A stretch of DNA of 57,103 bases from Novosphingobium sp. MD-1 (lineage in GTDB: Bacteria; Pseudomonadota; Alphaproteobacteria; Sphingomonadales; Sphingomonadaceae), in the NCBI RefSeq assembly GCF_001014975.1, contig NZ_BBXA01000018.1, positions 1 through 57,103 of the forward strand. Reading direction: 5' to 3'. A model generated the notes under the pieces. The model did not search any database, was not told the origin of the DNA, and saw nothing but the letters and a program-made list of their open reading frames with translations. How positions within the stretch are numbered: position 1 is the stretch's first letter; each line of letters starts with the position of its first letter. Shown here one piece after another: positions 18,958-28,964 of the stretch. A program made the position numbers and the translations under genes.

Positions 18958-19421
18958 TCACCACGTTCACGCCCGATTTCCGCGCCGCGCTGCCGGAGGG
19001 CGGCGTGCTGCTGGGGCTGGATACCGGCACGAAGACGATCGGCGTGGCGCTGTGCGACGCCGGCTGGCGCTTCGCCACTGCCGGCAAGACGATCGTCCGC
19101 CGCAAGTTCGCGCAGGACAAGGAACAATTGCGCGCGCTGGTGGCCGAACGGCAGGTGCGCGGGCTGGTGATCGGGCTGCCGCTGAACATGGACGGCAGCG
19201 AAAGCCCGCGCAGCCAGGGCGCCCGCGCGATGGCGCGCAATCTTGACGATCTGGGGCTGCCGATCCTGCTGTGGGACGAACGCTGGACCACGCAGGCGGC
19301 CGAACGCGCGATGATCGAGCAGGATTTCAGCCGCGCCAAACGCGCCGAGCGCATCGATTCGCACGCGGCCGCGCTGATCCTGCAAGGCGCGATCGACGCG
19401 CTGGCGGGCGGCGTGCTGTAG
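18954..19421 (+). CDS. ruvX: Putative pre-16S rRNA nuclease (RuvX/YqgF)
   Basis: RNase H-fold protein required for final 5' maturation of 16S rRNA and also called the putative Holliday junction resolvase. 155 aa from ATG 18954. Motifs are [13 protein letters not shown] (first acidic residue), [17 protein letters not shown] (second acidic residue) and [11 protein letters not shown] (third). All the acidic positions needed for metal are present. It overlaps the DUF3089 stop by 4 nt, so the two are co-translated. Confidence 0.93.
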   Translation: MITTFTPDFRAALPEGGVLLGLDTGTKTIGVALCDAGWRFATAGKTIVRRKFAQDKEQLRALVAERQVRGLVIGLPLNMDGSESPRSQGARAMARNLDDLGLPILLWDERWTTQAAERAMIEQDFSRAKRAERIDSHAAALILQGAIDALAGGVL

Positions 19422-19498
19422 GACAGGGACGCGGCCGGCCCGGACCAGTCCTGCATTGCCACTTGTCTTTGTTTCCGGCGACCGGCACAGCATCCGGG

Positions 19499-19987
19499 AT
19501 GGAGGATACCAAAAACAAATTCCCGCCGCGCTTCAACATCCCGCCGGGTGTTGGCATGGACCCGGTACAGGGCAGCAAGGCCATCACGCGCCACGGCCAC
19601 AGCGGCTTTCTGGGCATGGAATATGTCGGCCACGGCGAAGACTGGTTCGAACTGGCGCTGCCCTGGCGCGAGGATCTGGTGGGCGTGGAGGAAACCGGCG
19701 TGCTGGCTTCCGGCCCGATCATCAGCCTGCTCGACAACTGCACCTCGATGTCGGTCTGGGCGCGGCGCGGCGAATTCCAGCCGCAAGTGACGCTGGACCT
19801 GCGCATCGACTATGTGCGTGCGGCCACGCCGGGCAAAACGATCATCGCCCGCGCCGAATGCTACCAGCTGCGCCGCAGCATGGCCTTCGTGCGGGGCATC
19901 GCGCACGATGGCGAACTGACCGATCCGGTGGCGCACGCCGCGGGCATCTTCATGCTGGTGGAGGCGAGCGGATGGATGAAAGCGTGA
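19499..19987 (+). CDS. PaaI-type hot-dog thioesterase (first of pair)
   Basis: A 162-aa single hot-dog domain protein from ATG 19499. The segment VEETGVLASGPIISLLDNCTSMSVW replaces the usual HGG-loop helix; the second strand block is TLDLRIDYVRAATPGKTIIARAECYQ. It lacks the His-Gly-Gly usually seen at the start of the central helix (here LASGPII), so catalysis may differ from its neighbour. The next thioesterase gene begins inside its last 16 nt. Tandem, overlapping hot-dog genes suggest a heteromeric acyl-CoA thioesterase. Confidence 0.82.
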   Translation: MEDTKNKFPPRFNIPPGVGMDPVQGSKAITRHGHSGFLGMEYVGHGEDWFELALPWREDLVGVEETGVLASGPIISLLDNCTSMSVWARRGEFQPQVTLDLRIDYVRAATPGKTIIARAECYQLRRSMAFVRGIAHDGELTDPVAHAAGIFMLVEASGWMKA

Positions 19988-20421
19988 CCAGCCCGGAGGA
20001 AGGCACACCCCTGCCCGCCGACCATCCGCTGCATCTGCCCCCCTATGCCCGCGCCATGGGCATGGAAATCGACCGGATCGAAGACGGCGTGCCCGTGATC
20101 GGGATGGACTATACCGAACGGGCGGTGGGCCGTCCGGGCTATCTCCATGGCGGCGCGATCGGCGGAATGCTGGAAATGGCGGCGTTCACCGCGCTGCGGG
20201 CCGAGCTCGACCGCACCGGCGCGGCGATGCGGATCAAGCCGGTCAACATCAGCATCGAATACCTGCGCGGCGGGGTTGACCATCGCACTTACGCCATGGG
20301 CCGCGTAACCCGCGCGGGCCGGCGCGTGGCCAACGTGCGCGTGGAAGCGTGGCAGGCCGATCGCGACAAGCCGGTGGCCAGCTGCTGGATGAACTTCCTG
20401 CTCGCGCCGAAGGCCGAATAG
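19972..20421 (+). CDS. PaaI-type hot-dog thioesterase (second of pair)
   Basis: A 149-aa hot-dog domain protein from ATG 19972, overlapping the previous gene by 16 nt in another frame. The active-site loop GYLHGGAIGGMLEMAAF contains the conserved HGG, followed by VNISIEYLRGG, the classic beta-strand pair. Probably an acyl-CoA thioesterase that clears CoA esters; the acyl group is unknown. It ends 12 nt from the convergent cysG-like gene. Confidence 0.87.
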   Translation: MDESVTSPEEGTPLPADHPLHLPPYARAMGMEIDRIEDGVPVIGMDYTERAVGRPGYLHGGAIGGMLEMAAFTALRAELDRTGAAMRIKPVNISIEYLRGGVDHRTYAMGRVTRAGRRVANVRVEAWQADRDKPVASCWMNFLLAPKAE

Positions 20422-20433
20422 CGCCGCCCAGCG

Positions 20434-21207
20434 CTATCCCAGCGTCAGGTCGATCACGATTCCCTGGTCCGGCGCTTCCGCGCCAGGCGGCAGGCGAACG
20501 GCATCGGCGCGCGCGCGGGCAAGGACGGCGGGCGGCACATCCGGGCCGGCGATCACCGCGTCGGCCTGCCCCAGCAGGCGCGCCTCGCGCAGGGTGAGAT
20601 CGTCCGGATCGTCGGACCGCAAGGCGATGACAAAGCGCCCGGACAGGCCGGCGGCGGCACCGCCAAGCCAGCGCTCCACGGCATAGGCCGGCGCTTCCGC
20701 CAGTGGATCGAGCGGCCCGCCCTGCTCCAGCGCGGCATCGAGCGCCCGGCGGCGTTCGCCCGGCGAGGGCCAGCGCGCGCGCACCGCTTCGCGTGCGGCA
20801 TGGAGCGCCAGCGCGAGCCCGCCCAGCCCTTGCGGCAGCAAGCGTTCCAGCCGCAGGCGCAGCGCCTTGGCGAGCCCGGCGGAAGCCCCGCCCGTGCCCA
20901 CCGCGATCAGCACCGGATCGCGATCGACCAGCGAGGGCACGGTGAAATCGCACAGCTCCGGGCGGTCGGTGACGTTGACCAGCAGGCCCGCGCCCCGCGC
21001 GCGGATGGCGTCGGCGCGCGCTGCCATGTCATCGTCGTGGGCGATGAACGCGAGCCGCGCGCCGGTATCGATGCCCTCCGCCAGATCGTCGACCACCACG
21101 CCGCCGGCCCGCTGCACTAGCCGTCGCTTGGCCGCCGCCGCCTCGCTCTGCCCCAGCACGACAACCGGCTGGCCGGCGATGCGGTGGAACAGGGGCAGCG
21201 ATTGCAT
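20434..21207 (-). CDS. Siroheme synthase N-terminal domain, truncated CysG
   Basis: A 257-aa protein made of the NAD-dependent precorrin-2 dehydrogenase/sirohydrochlorin ferrochelatase half of CysG. The Rossmann start is QPVVVLGQSEAAAAKRRLV, and NVTDRPELCDFTVPSLVDRDPVLIAV-like sequence (residues about 78-103) is the Met8p/CysG hallmark. After about residue 190 it reads ALRSDDPDDLTLREARLLGQADAVI, which resembles only the first strand and helix of the uroporphyrinogen-III methyltransferase domain; the rest of that domain is missing. A separate CobA would be needed. It starts 6 nt after lysA, as the last gene of argH-lipoprotein-lysA. Confidence 0.82.
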   Translation of the reverse strand: MQSLPLFHRIAGQPVVVLGQSEAAAAKRRLVQRAGGVVVDDLAEGIDTGARLAFIAHDDDMAARADAIRARGAGLLVNVTDRPELCDFTVPSLVDRDPVLIAVGTGGASAGLAKALRLRLERLLPQGLGGLALALHAAREAVRARWPSPGERRRALDAALEQGGPLDPLAEAPAYAVERWLGGAAAGLSGRFVIALRSDDPDDLTLREARLLGQADAVIAGPDVPPAVLARARADAVRLPPGAEAPDQGIVIDLTLG

Positions 21208-21213
21208 GGCGCT

Positions 21214-22476
<1,263 letters not shown>

Positions 22477-22497
22477 GATTCGGCCTTGAAAGAGAGA

Positions 22498-22785
22498 TTA
22501 CTGCTCGGGCGGGAGGTCGAAGGGATCGTCCTCGCGCTCCTGCGAGCGCTGCCGGGGTTCGATGCCGCGTTCGGGCCGGGCCTGCACCGGCGCGCGCAGC
22601 AATTCGTCGGCCACCGGACGGTCCTCGCGCCCGAAAGGCGGTTTGGGCAATTGCTGGTCGGCCAGCGGTTTCAGCGGACGCTGGTTGCCGCAGCCGGACA
22701 GGGCAAGCCCGGCCACGCCCAGCGCCAGCGCGGCGCGGATCACTGGTGCAGCCCGACGCAGGCGCCTGATCTCGCCCATTTCCAT
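22498..22785 (-). CDS. LptM-like small lipoprotein
   Basis: A 95-aa lipoprotein with lipobox LSGC at about residues 29-32, followed by GNQRPLKPL. The mature part is short, Pro- and Arg-rich and disordered. In E. coli the YifL/LptM lipopeptide, encoded next to a diaminopimelate gene, stabilises the LptD-LptE LPS translocon; the cysteine, Gly-x-x-x-Pro-Leu pattern and place before lysA make this a likely relative. Starts 4 nt after the argH stop. Confidence 0.72.
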   Translation of the reverse strand: MEMGEIRRLRRAAPVIRAALALGVAGLALSGCGNQRPLKPLADQQLPKPPFGREDRPVADELLRAPVQARPERGIEPRQRSQEREDDPFDLPPEQ

Positions 22786-22789
22786 ACCG

Positions 22790-24193
22790 TCAGTCCTCCA
22801 GCCCCAGCGCCACGCGCGCCTCGGCCACGCGCTTCCTTACCTCCACCGGCGCGGTTCCGCCATGGCTGGCGCGCGCGGCGACCGATGCCTCCACCGACAG
22901 CGCGGCATAGACGCGCTCGTCGATCCGCGTGTCGATCGCCTTGAGGTCCGCCAGCGGCAGCTGGTCGAGCGCCACGCCCCGGCTTTCGGCGAGCTTCACC
23001 GCGCTGCCGGTAATATGGTGCGCCTCACGGAACGGGATGTTTGCCTGCCGCACCAGCCAGTCGGCCAGGTCGGTCGCCGTGGCATAGCCGAGTTCGGCGG
23101 CCGCGCGCATCCGCGGGGTGCGGAACGCGGCTTTGGCCACCATGCCCGTCATCGCCGCGATCGACAGCGCGAGCAGCCCGGCCGCCTCGAACACTGGCGG
23201 CTTGTCGTCCTGCATGTCCTTCGAATAGGCGAGCGGCAGGCCCTTCATCGTGATCATCAGCGCGGTCAGGCAGCCGGCGATCCTCCCGGAATGGCCGCGC
23301 ACCAGCTCGGCCGCGTCGGGGTTCTTCTTCTGCGGCATGATCGAGCTGCCCGTGGAAAGGCTGTCGGGCAGGGTGACGAAGCCGAACGGCTGGCTGGCCC
23401 AGATGATGAACTCTTCCGCCAGCCGCGACAGGTGCAGCGAACATTGCGCCGCCGCCATCAGGTAATCCAGCGCGAAATCGCGGTCGGACACCGAATCGAG
23501 GCTGTTGTCGGTCGGCCCATCGAAGCCAAGCGCCTCGGCCGTGCGGAAGCGGTCGATCGGAAAGCCGGTACCGGCCAGCGCCGCCGCGCCCAGCGGGCAG
23601 CGGTTCATCCGCGCGCGCGCATCGGCAAAGCGCGACCGGTCGCGCCCGATCATCTCGTAATAGGCCATCAGGTGATGGCCCAGCGTGACCGGCTGCGCGG
23701 TTTGCAAATGGGTGAAGCCGGGCATGATGCTGTCGGCATGTTCCCCGGCGCGCATCACCAGCGCCACCTGGAGCGCCTGCAGCCCGGCATCGGCCTGTTC
23801 ACACGCATCGCGCACCCACAGGCGGAAGTCGGTCGCCACCTGGTCGTTGCGGCTGCGCGCGGTGTGCAGCCGCCCCGCCGCCGCGCCGATCAGTTCGGCC
23901 AGCCGGCTTTCGGTGGTCATGTGGATGTCTTCGAGGTCCCAGTCCTCGGGCACGCCGTTCGCCTCGTATTCGGCGGCGACCTTGTCCAGCCCGTCCGCGA
24001 TCAACGCGGCGTCGTCTGCCGAGACGATGCCCTGCGCGCCCAGCATGGCGACATGGGCCTTCGACGCGGCGATGTCCTGCCGCCACAGCGCCTTGTCGAA
24101 CGGGATCGAGGCGTTTATCTCGCGCATGATCGCCGACGGGCCGGCGGCGAAACGCCCGCCCCACATCTGGTTGGAGCCTGAATTGCCCGTCAT
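22790..24193 (-). CDS. argH: Argininosuccinate lyase
   Basis: Splits argininosuccinate to arginine and fumarate, the last step of Arg synthesis. 467 aa from ATG 24193 ([15 protein letters not shown]). I prefer this ATG because GGAAG lies 9 nt upstream; the ATG at 24202 would have it right against the start codon. The fumarase-superfamily signature is [12 protein letters not shown], with the mobile loop serine; other matches are [11 protein letters not shown] and [10 protein letters not shown]. The gene starts head-to-head with the TlpA-like gene, and their 5' ends probably overlap by 11 bp. Confidence 0.96.
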   Translation of the reverse strand: MTGNSGSNQMWGGRFAAGPSAIMREINASIPFDKALWRQDIAASKAHVAMLGAQGIVSADDAALIADGLDKVAAEYEANGVPEDWDLEDIHMTTESRLAELIGAAAGRLHTARSRNDQVATDFRLWVRDACEQADAGLQALQVALVMRAGEHADSIMPGFTHLQTAQPVTLGHHLMAYYEMIGRDRSRFADARARMNRCPLGAAALAGTGFPIDRFRTAEALGFDGPTDNSLDSVSDRDFALDYLMAAAQCSLHLSRLAEEFIIWASQPFGFVTLPDSLSTGSSIMPQKKNPDAAELVRGHSGRIAGCLTALMITMKGLPLAYSKDMQDDKPPVFEAAGLLALSIAAMTGMVAKAAFRTPRMRAAAELGYATATDLADWLVRQANIPFREAHHITGSAVKLAESRGVALDQLPLADLKAIDTRIDERVYAALSVEASVAARASHGGTAPVEVRKRVAEARVALGLED

Positions 24194-24812
24194 CCCAGTC
24201 ATCTTCCGTTCGTCAAAGGTGTTGATCCTGTCGGCCACGCTGGCGGCGGGCCTGACGCTTGCCGGGTGCGATAGGAAAAGCCCGGAGACAGCGCAACCGC
24301 AGAGCGGGGGCGAAAATGCCGCGAAGGACGGATCGGGCGGCGAAATCAAGGGCGAGTTCAACGGCACGCTCGACATCAGCAAGCGCGGCGAGGCGATCCC
24401 GGACCTGACCTTCTCCGACACCGGCGGCAAGACGCTGCGCACCGCCGACCTCAAGGGCAAGCCGGTGCTGGTCAACCTGTGGGCGACATGGTGCGGCCCC
24501 TGCGTGCTGGAAATGCCGATGCTGGACCAGCTGGCCACCAAGGAAGAGGGCAAGCTGCGCGTGCTGACCATCTCGCAGGACATGGGCCAGCCCGAAAAGG
24601 TCAAGGCGCTGTTCGCGGAGAAGAAGTTCGCGCGGCTGGAACCCTGGCTCGATCCCAAGAACGATCTGGGCTTCCACTACAACACCGGCCTGCTGCCCAC
24701 GACCGTGCTCTACGACAAGGACGGCAAGGAAGTGTGGCGGATGATCGGCGCGCACGACTGGTCCGGCCCGCGCACCGACGCGCTGCTGGCGGATACGCTG
24801 GCGGGCAAGTGA
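24183..24812 (+). CDS. TlpA-like thiol-disulfide oxidoreductase lipoprotein
   Basis: A thioredoxin-fold redox protein attached to the membrane on the periplasmic side. The active site is WATWCGPC, followed by LEMPML, and cis-Pro sits in [10 protein letters not shown]. The lipobox is LAGC. No ATG fits. A TTG at 24183, with GGAG 6 nt upstream, gives 209 aa and a proper basic n-region ([12 protein letters not shown]); the GTG at 24219 would leave a signal peptide without positive charge. A role in cytochrome c or oxidase CuA thiol reduction is plausible, but no partner gene adjoins it. Confidence 0.85.
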   Translation: MPVIPVIFRSSKVLILSATLAAGLTLAGCDRKSPETAQPQSGGENAAKDGSGGEIKGEFNGTLDISKRGEAIPDLTFSDTGGKTLRTADLKGKPVLVNLWATWCGPCVLEMPMLDQLATKEEGKLRVLTISQDMGQPEKVKALFAEKKFARLEPWLDPKNDLGFHYNTGLLPTTVLYDKDGKEVWRMIGAHDWSGPRTDALLADTLAGK

Positions 24813-24854
24813 CGCCGGCTTGAGAGGCTGCGGCAAGCGGAGTACGTTCGCCGC

Positions 24855-25226
24855 ATGACCGCGCTCAAGCTCAAGATCCAGATCACCTGCGGCGCGGAAA
24901 TCGCCATGGGGCCAGGCAAGGCCGATCTGCTGGACGCGATCGCGCGGGAAGGGTCGATTTCCGGCGCGGGGCGGCTGCTGGGCATGAGCTATCGCCGCGC
25001 CTGGCAACTGGTGGACGTGATGAACCGCTGCTGGAACGAACCGCTGGTGATCACCTCCCCCGGCAGCGCGCACGGCGGCGGCGCGCGCGTCACCCCGTTC
25101 GGAACCGACGTGCTGGCGCATTACCGCGAGTTGCAGGCCAGGGTGGACACCGGCGCGCGCGGCCCCGATTTCGCCGCGCTTTCCGCCGCACTGCGCAGCG
25201 AGCCCAAAGCCACTCAGAAGGACTAA
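24855..25226 (+). CDS. ModE-type winged-helix regulator without molybdate domain
   Basis: A 123-aa protein that is just the N-terminal LysR-like HTH domain of ModE. The match runs from GPGKADLLDAIAREGSISGA through LLGMSYRRAWQLVDVMNRC and EPLVIT to GGGARVTPFG. The C-terminal TOBE/MOP pair that binds molybdate in ModE is absent, so any sensing must differ. A molybdenum link is supported only loosely by moaADE and a molybdopterin enzyme elsewhere in the window. Its stop overlaps the convergent peroxidase gene by 4 bp. Confidence 0.85.
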   Translation: MTALKLKIQITCGAEIAMGPGKADLLDAIAREGSISGAGRLLGMSYRRAWQLVDVMNRCWNEPLVITSPGSAHGGGARVTPFGTDVLAHYRELQARVDTGARGPDFAALSAALRSEPKATQKD

Positions 25227-26203
25227 AGCGCGCGGCCGCAAGCCTTGTCCGGCATGGCAAGGTCGGCGCGGGTGGTGAAGGAGGGGTCGGACAGTGCCCC
25301 CAGGAAGGCGACCAGCACGGCCATGTCCGCCGACGTGACCGGCCGGCGGTGGCGGCGGATGACCTCGTCGATCGTGCCCGCGCTGCCATCGTGCCACCAC
25401 GGCCCGGTCAGCAGGACGTTGCGCAGCGACGGCGTGCGGAACCGCGCGCGGTCCTCGGCCCGGCCGGTCGCCTCGAACAGCCCCTGATCGGGCGCGGCGG
25501 GATCGACCGGATCGAGGCGGTGATAAGCCCGGTCGGTGAACAGCGGGCCGGCATGACATCCCGCGCAAGCGCGCGCGAACACCGCCCTGCCCTTCCGCGC
25601 ATCCGGTGACAGCGCGCCGCGATCGAACGCGCTGCCGAACGAAACCAGCGTCCGTTCAAACGCGGCCACCGCGCGTGCCACATTGACGGGATCAATCCGG
25701 CCCCCGTCGTGCGGAAAGGCGCTGCGGAACTGGCGGATATAGCAATCGTCGCGCCCAAGGCGCACAGCGATATCCCCTTCCAGCCCCTTCATGCCCATCT
25801 CGACCGGGTGCGTGCCGAACACCGGCACCGCGACCTGCGCTTCCAGCGTGGTCTGCGCCGGGTCCGCGAACGTCAGCGGGGCGATCCAGCGCACGTTGGC
25901 AAGGCCGGGCACGTTGCGCCGCCCCGGCTCGCCGGTAACGCCCGGATGCGTGCGGTTGCCATCGGCGAAGGCGTGCTTCTGTTCGTGGCAGGTGGCGCAG
26001 GCCATCGTGCCATCGCGCGACAGGTCGGCATCGTAGAACAGGCGGCGGCCCAGCTCGATCCGCGCCTGTTCGATGGCCGGTGGCGCGACCGGCTCTCCCG
26101 CAGGCCGGGTGGGCACGGGCAGTCCCGTCGGCCACGATGGCTTGCCCGCCGCGACCAACGCGGTCAGCGCTAGCAAGCCCGCCGCCAGCCTTGCCAACGG
26201 CAT
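25223..26203 (-). CDS. Di-heme cytochrome c peroxidase / MauG family
   Basis: A periplasmic protein of 326 aa with a signal peptide and two heme c sites: CATCH (C69, C72, H73) and CAGCH (C213, C216, H217). The usual peroxidase landmarks follow, FRTPSLRNVLLTGPWWHDGS near 255-275 and IDEVIRRH. It may reduce hydrogen peroxide or, like MauG and MbnH, oxidise a partner protein. The start ATG shares one base with the stop of the upstream unknown gene (TGATG), so the two are made together, and that partner may be its substrate. Confidence 0.9.
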   Translation of the reverse strand: MPLARLAAGLLALTALVAAGKPSWPTGLPVPTRPAGEPVAPPAIEQARIELGRRLFYDADLSRDGTMACATCHEQKHAFADGNRTHPGVTGEPGRRNVPGLANVRWIAPLTFADPAQTTLEAQVAVPVFGTHPVEMGMKGLEGDIAVRLGRDDCYIRQFRSAFPHDGGRIDPVNVARAVAAFERTLVSFGSAFDRGALSPDARKGRAVFARACAGCHAGPLFTDRAYHRLDPVDPAAPDQGLFEATGRAEDRARFRTPSLRNVLLTGPWWHDGSAGTIDEVIRRHRRPVTSADMAVLVAFLGALSDPSFTTRADLAMPDKACGRAL

Positions 26204-26745
26204 CAGGGCAGTTTCACCGCAAGAACCGTGATCGTATCCGCGCCGTTCGCGGCGATCTGCAGGGTATAGTCCCCCGGAGTCAGCGGGAAATCGACCATCT
26301 TGCGGATGCCCGAGCAATCCGGCCCGTGGCCATGTGCGGTGGAGCCGACCGCCTTGCCCCCGGCCACGAGATCGATCCACGCCCCCGATCCCAGCGCGAT
26401 GCGGTAGGTGCCCGGCGCGGTGACATGCAGGCGGACAAGCCCGCCAAAGCTGACCGAGCCGCCCGGCTTTTCCGGCCGCAACGGATAGCGCACCGCCGGC
26501 GTCGGCAGCAGCTTCACCCGCGCGGCCTCGCCGATGGCCAGCGTGGCGGCGGCAAGCCCGGCCACATCCGTCGCGGCAGTGCGGTCGCCGGGGCTGGCCC
26601 ATGCCGCCAGTTCCCCGCTGAGCGCAATCGGCGCCGCGCAGACCGGCGGCCGTTCCTGCGCCAGAACCGGACCGGCCGAGGCCATCGACGCCAGCAGCAC
26701 GCACCCCACCCTAAATCCCTTCACGATCGATCCCCGCATTGCCAT
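26203..26745 (-). CDS. Unknown exported partner of the di-heme peroxidase
   Basis: I do not recognise this protein. From the first ATG (26745) it has 180 aa, with a signal peptide ending near GPVLAQ; ATG 26739 and a TTG at 26778 are alternatives, none with a good ribosome-binding site. The mature part has two cysteines, in PPVCAAP and GPDCSG, the second beside HGHG, which could bind metal or heme. The late part (PGTYRIALGSGAWIDL, PGDYTLQIAANG) looks like a beta-sandwich. It is translationally coupled to the peroxidase and divergent from the TonB receptor. Confidence 0.75.
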   Translation of the reverse strand: MAMRGSIVKGFRVGCVLLASMASAGPVLAQERPPVCAAPIALSGELAAWASPGDRTAATDVAGLAAATLAIGEAARVKLLPTPAVRYPLRPEKPGGSVSFGGLVRLHVTAPGTYRIALGSGAWIDLVAGGKAVGSTAHGHGPDCSGIRKMVDFPLTPGDYTLQIAANGADTITVLAVKLP

Positions 26746-26747
26746 GC

Positions 26748-26765
26748 TATATTTCACTGAATATA
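26748..26765. promoter_or_regulatory. AT-rich dyad in divergent peroxidase/receptor promoter
   Basis: TATATTTCACTGAATATA: 6-bp arms TATATT and AATATA around a 6-nt spacer, in the short divergent region between the peroxidase pair and the TonB receptor (ATG 26809). It is by far the most A/T-rich stretch nearby. It could be a shared operator or two facing -10 elements. The winged-helix regulator at 28965-29978 is a candidate binder; this is inference. Confidence 0.35.
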
Positions 26766-26808
26766 GGCTTCGCCGCAAACCGCAAGAACGATCAACAGGG
26801 AGTCTTCC

Positions 26809-28920
26809 ATGCGCCGCTTTCCCGCGTCCGCCCTATCCATGCGCCGCGTTCCCGCCGTGGCGGCTTCGCTGATCGCGCTCGCCTCCGCCCAGGCGCATGC
26901 CGAAGATGCCCCGCAGCCCGCCGATGACAGCACGAAAGCGTTCACGCTGGGCCAGATCGTGGTGACGGCCGCGCCCGCCGACGGCGTGGAGATCAGCGGC
27001 GAAACCCTGAGCGCCGCCGCGATCGGCCTGTTCAACCGCAATACGCTGGACGATGCGATCAACCTGATGCCCGGCATCAACGGCTCCAATTCCGGCGGCA
27101 CGCGCAACGAACGGCTGGTGTTCGTGCGCGGGTTCGACCGGTTCCAGGTGCCGCTGTCGATCGACGGCATCCGCGTGTACCTGCCCGCCGACAACCGGCT
27201 GGACTATGGCCGCTTCCTGACGCCCGACATCGCGCAGATCCAGGTGGCCAAGGGCTATCCTTCCGTGCTCGACGGGCCGGGCGCGATCGGCGGGGCGATC
27301 AACCTCGTCACCAGCAAGCCTACGCGCGCGCTGGAAGGCGATGTGCGCGGCACGCTGAACCTGGGGCGCGAAGCGGAGTATGCCGGCTACACGGTTTATG
27401 GCCGGCTCGGCACCGCGCACGAAAAGTGGTATGCGCAGGTGTCCTATGCGCGCAATTTCCAGGACCACTGGGACCTGTCGGGCGACTACAAGCCCACTGC
27501 AACCTCGGCCGAGGACGGCGGGCATCGCGGCCTTTCCCGCAGCGAGGACTGGCGCGTCAACGTCAAGGCCGGCTTCACGCCCAACGCCACGGACGAATAC
27601 GCGATCAGCTATACCCGGCAGGAAGGCTCCAAGAACGCGCCGCTGCACGTTACCGACGCGCCGTCGAGCCAGCGCTACTGGAGCTGGCCATACTGGAACA
27701 TCGACAGCCTCTATTTCCTGTCCACCACCGCGCTGGGCGACGTGGCGACGCTGAAGACGCGCGTCTATCGCAACACCTTCGACAACCTGCTGCGTTCGTT
27801 CGACGATGCCGCGCAGACGAAGCAGACCCTCGGGCGGGCGTTCAACTCCTATTACGCGGACGAAGCCTGGGGCGGATCGGCCGAACTCGGCGTGGACGCG
27901 AGCCATGCCGACCACCTGACGCTGGCGGTGCATTACCGGCGCGACAAGCACGTGGAATGGCAGCAGGGCTTCCCTTCCGGCGCAACCGAGCCGAAGCAGA
28001 CCAATATCGAGGACACCTACAGCATCGCGGTGGAAAACCGGCTGATGCTGACGCCGAAGCTGACCTTCGTGGCCGGCGCCAGCTTCGACTGGCGCGACAT
28101 GAAACAGGCGGAGGAATATGGCACGCCGCCCGGCGGAGGCGCGGCGCGGATATTCCAGTATCCGCACAAGAACGCCGATGGCTGGAACGCGCAGGGGCAG
28201 CTTGTCTGGCAATCCGACGCCGACACGCGGATCAACGCCAGCGTCTCCTCGCGCGTGCGTTTTCCCACGATCTTCGAGCGGTTCAGCACGCAGTTCGGCA
28301 CGGCGGCATCCAACCCCGCGCTGAAGCCCGAACGCGCGACCAACGTGGAACTGGGGGGCAAGCGCCGGTTCGGCCCGGTGAACGTGGAAGGCGCGCTGTT
28401 CTACAGCGACGTGAAAGACGCGATCGTGGCCGTGCGGTCGGCGGGCTTCCCTTCCGGCACCACGCAGCGCCAGAACCTGGGCAACGGCACCTACTATGGC
28501 GCCGAAATTGCGCTCAACGCCGCTTTGGGGGAAACGCTCTCGGTCGGCGCCAACTACACGTACATCCATCGCGATTTCGACATCACGCCAGCGGCTGGCG
28601 TCACCGTACCGCTGTTCGCGTTGACCGGCGTGCCGACGCACAAGGCGTTCCTCTACGCCGAATGGAAGCCGGTGCCAGCGCTGCGGATCACGCCCAGCCT
28701 CGACATCGCCTCCGACCGCAAGACCGCCAATACCGCCGTCACGCAGTACTACGACACCGGCCGCTACGTGCTCGCCAACCTGCGCGCGGACTGGACGGTG
28801 CGCCAGGGGCTGCAAGTGGGCGTGGGCGCGCGCAATCTGTTCGACGACAACTATGCACTGGTCGATGGCTTCCCCGAACCGGGACGGAGCTTTTACGCCA
28901 CGGCCGGCGTCGCATTCTGA
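26809..28920 (+). CDS. TonB-dependent outer-membrane receptor
   Basis: A 703-aa receptor with a signal peptide and a TonB box-like FTLGQIVVTA at about 45-54. The plug domain carries FVRGFDRFQVPLSIDGIRVY and GAIGGAINLVT, and the C-terminus ends in phenylalanine (YATAGVAF) as needed for barrel insertion. GGGAG lies 6 nt before the ATG. The substrate is not readable from sequence; the neighbouring heme peroxidase pair suggests metal, heme or a metal chelate. A hairpin terminator follows. Confidence 0.93.
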   Translation: MRRFPASALSMRRVPAVAASLIALASAQAHAEDAPQPADDSTKAFTLGQIVVTAAPADGVEISGETLSAAAIGLFNRNTLDDAINLMPGINGSNSGGTRNERLVFVRGFDRFQVPLSIDGIRVYLPADNRLDYGRFLTPDIAQIQVAKGYPSVLDGPGAIGGAINLVTSKPTRALEGDVRGTLNLGREAEYAGYTVYGRLGTAHEKWYAQVSYARNFQDHWDLSGDYKPTATSAEDGGHRGLSRSEDWRVNVKAGFTPNATDEYAISYTRQEGSKNAPLHVTDAPSSQRYWSWPYWNIDSLYFLSTTALGDVATLKTRVYRNTFDNLLRSFDDAAQTKQTLGRAFNSYYADEAWGGSAELGVDASHADHLTLAVHYRRDKHVEWQQGFPSGATEPKQTNIEDTYSIAVENRLMLTPKLTFVAGASFDWRDMKQAEEYGTPPGGGAARIFQYPHKNADGWNAQGQLVWQSDADTRINASVSSRVRFPTIFERFSTQFGTAASNPALKPERATNVELGGKRRFGPVNVEGALFYSDVKDAIVAVRSAGFPSGTTQRQNLGNGTYYGAEIALNAALGETLSVGANYTYIHRDFDITPAAGVTVPLFALTGVPTHKAFLYAEWKPVPALRITPSLDIASDRKTANTAVTQYYDTGRYVLANLRADWTVRQGLQVGVGARNLFDDNYALVDGFPEPGRSFYATAGVAF

Positions 28921-28939
28921 GCAGCGAACGATCCGTTCC

Positions 28940-28962
28940 GGGCCAGGGGAATATCCCGGCCC
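28940..28962. terminator. Bidirectional terminator hairpin
   Basis: GGGCC-a-GGGG pairs with TCCC-GGCCC around a short AT loop. It fills the 44-bp convergent gap between the TonB receptor stop and the regulator stop, with only a weak T tract on either side. It may end both transcripts. Confidence 0.5.
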
Positions 28963-28964
28963 TT

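Noticed and set aside
25223..26745. Calling the peroxidase pair MbnH/MbnP
   Set aside because: The peroxidase could fit, but the partner lacks the features I expect of MbnP and is shorter.
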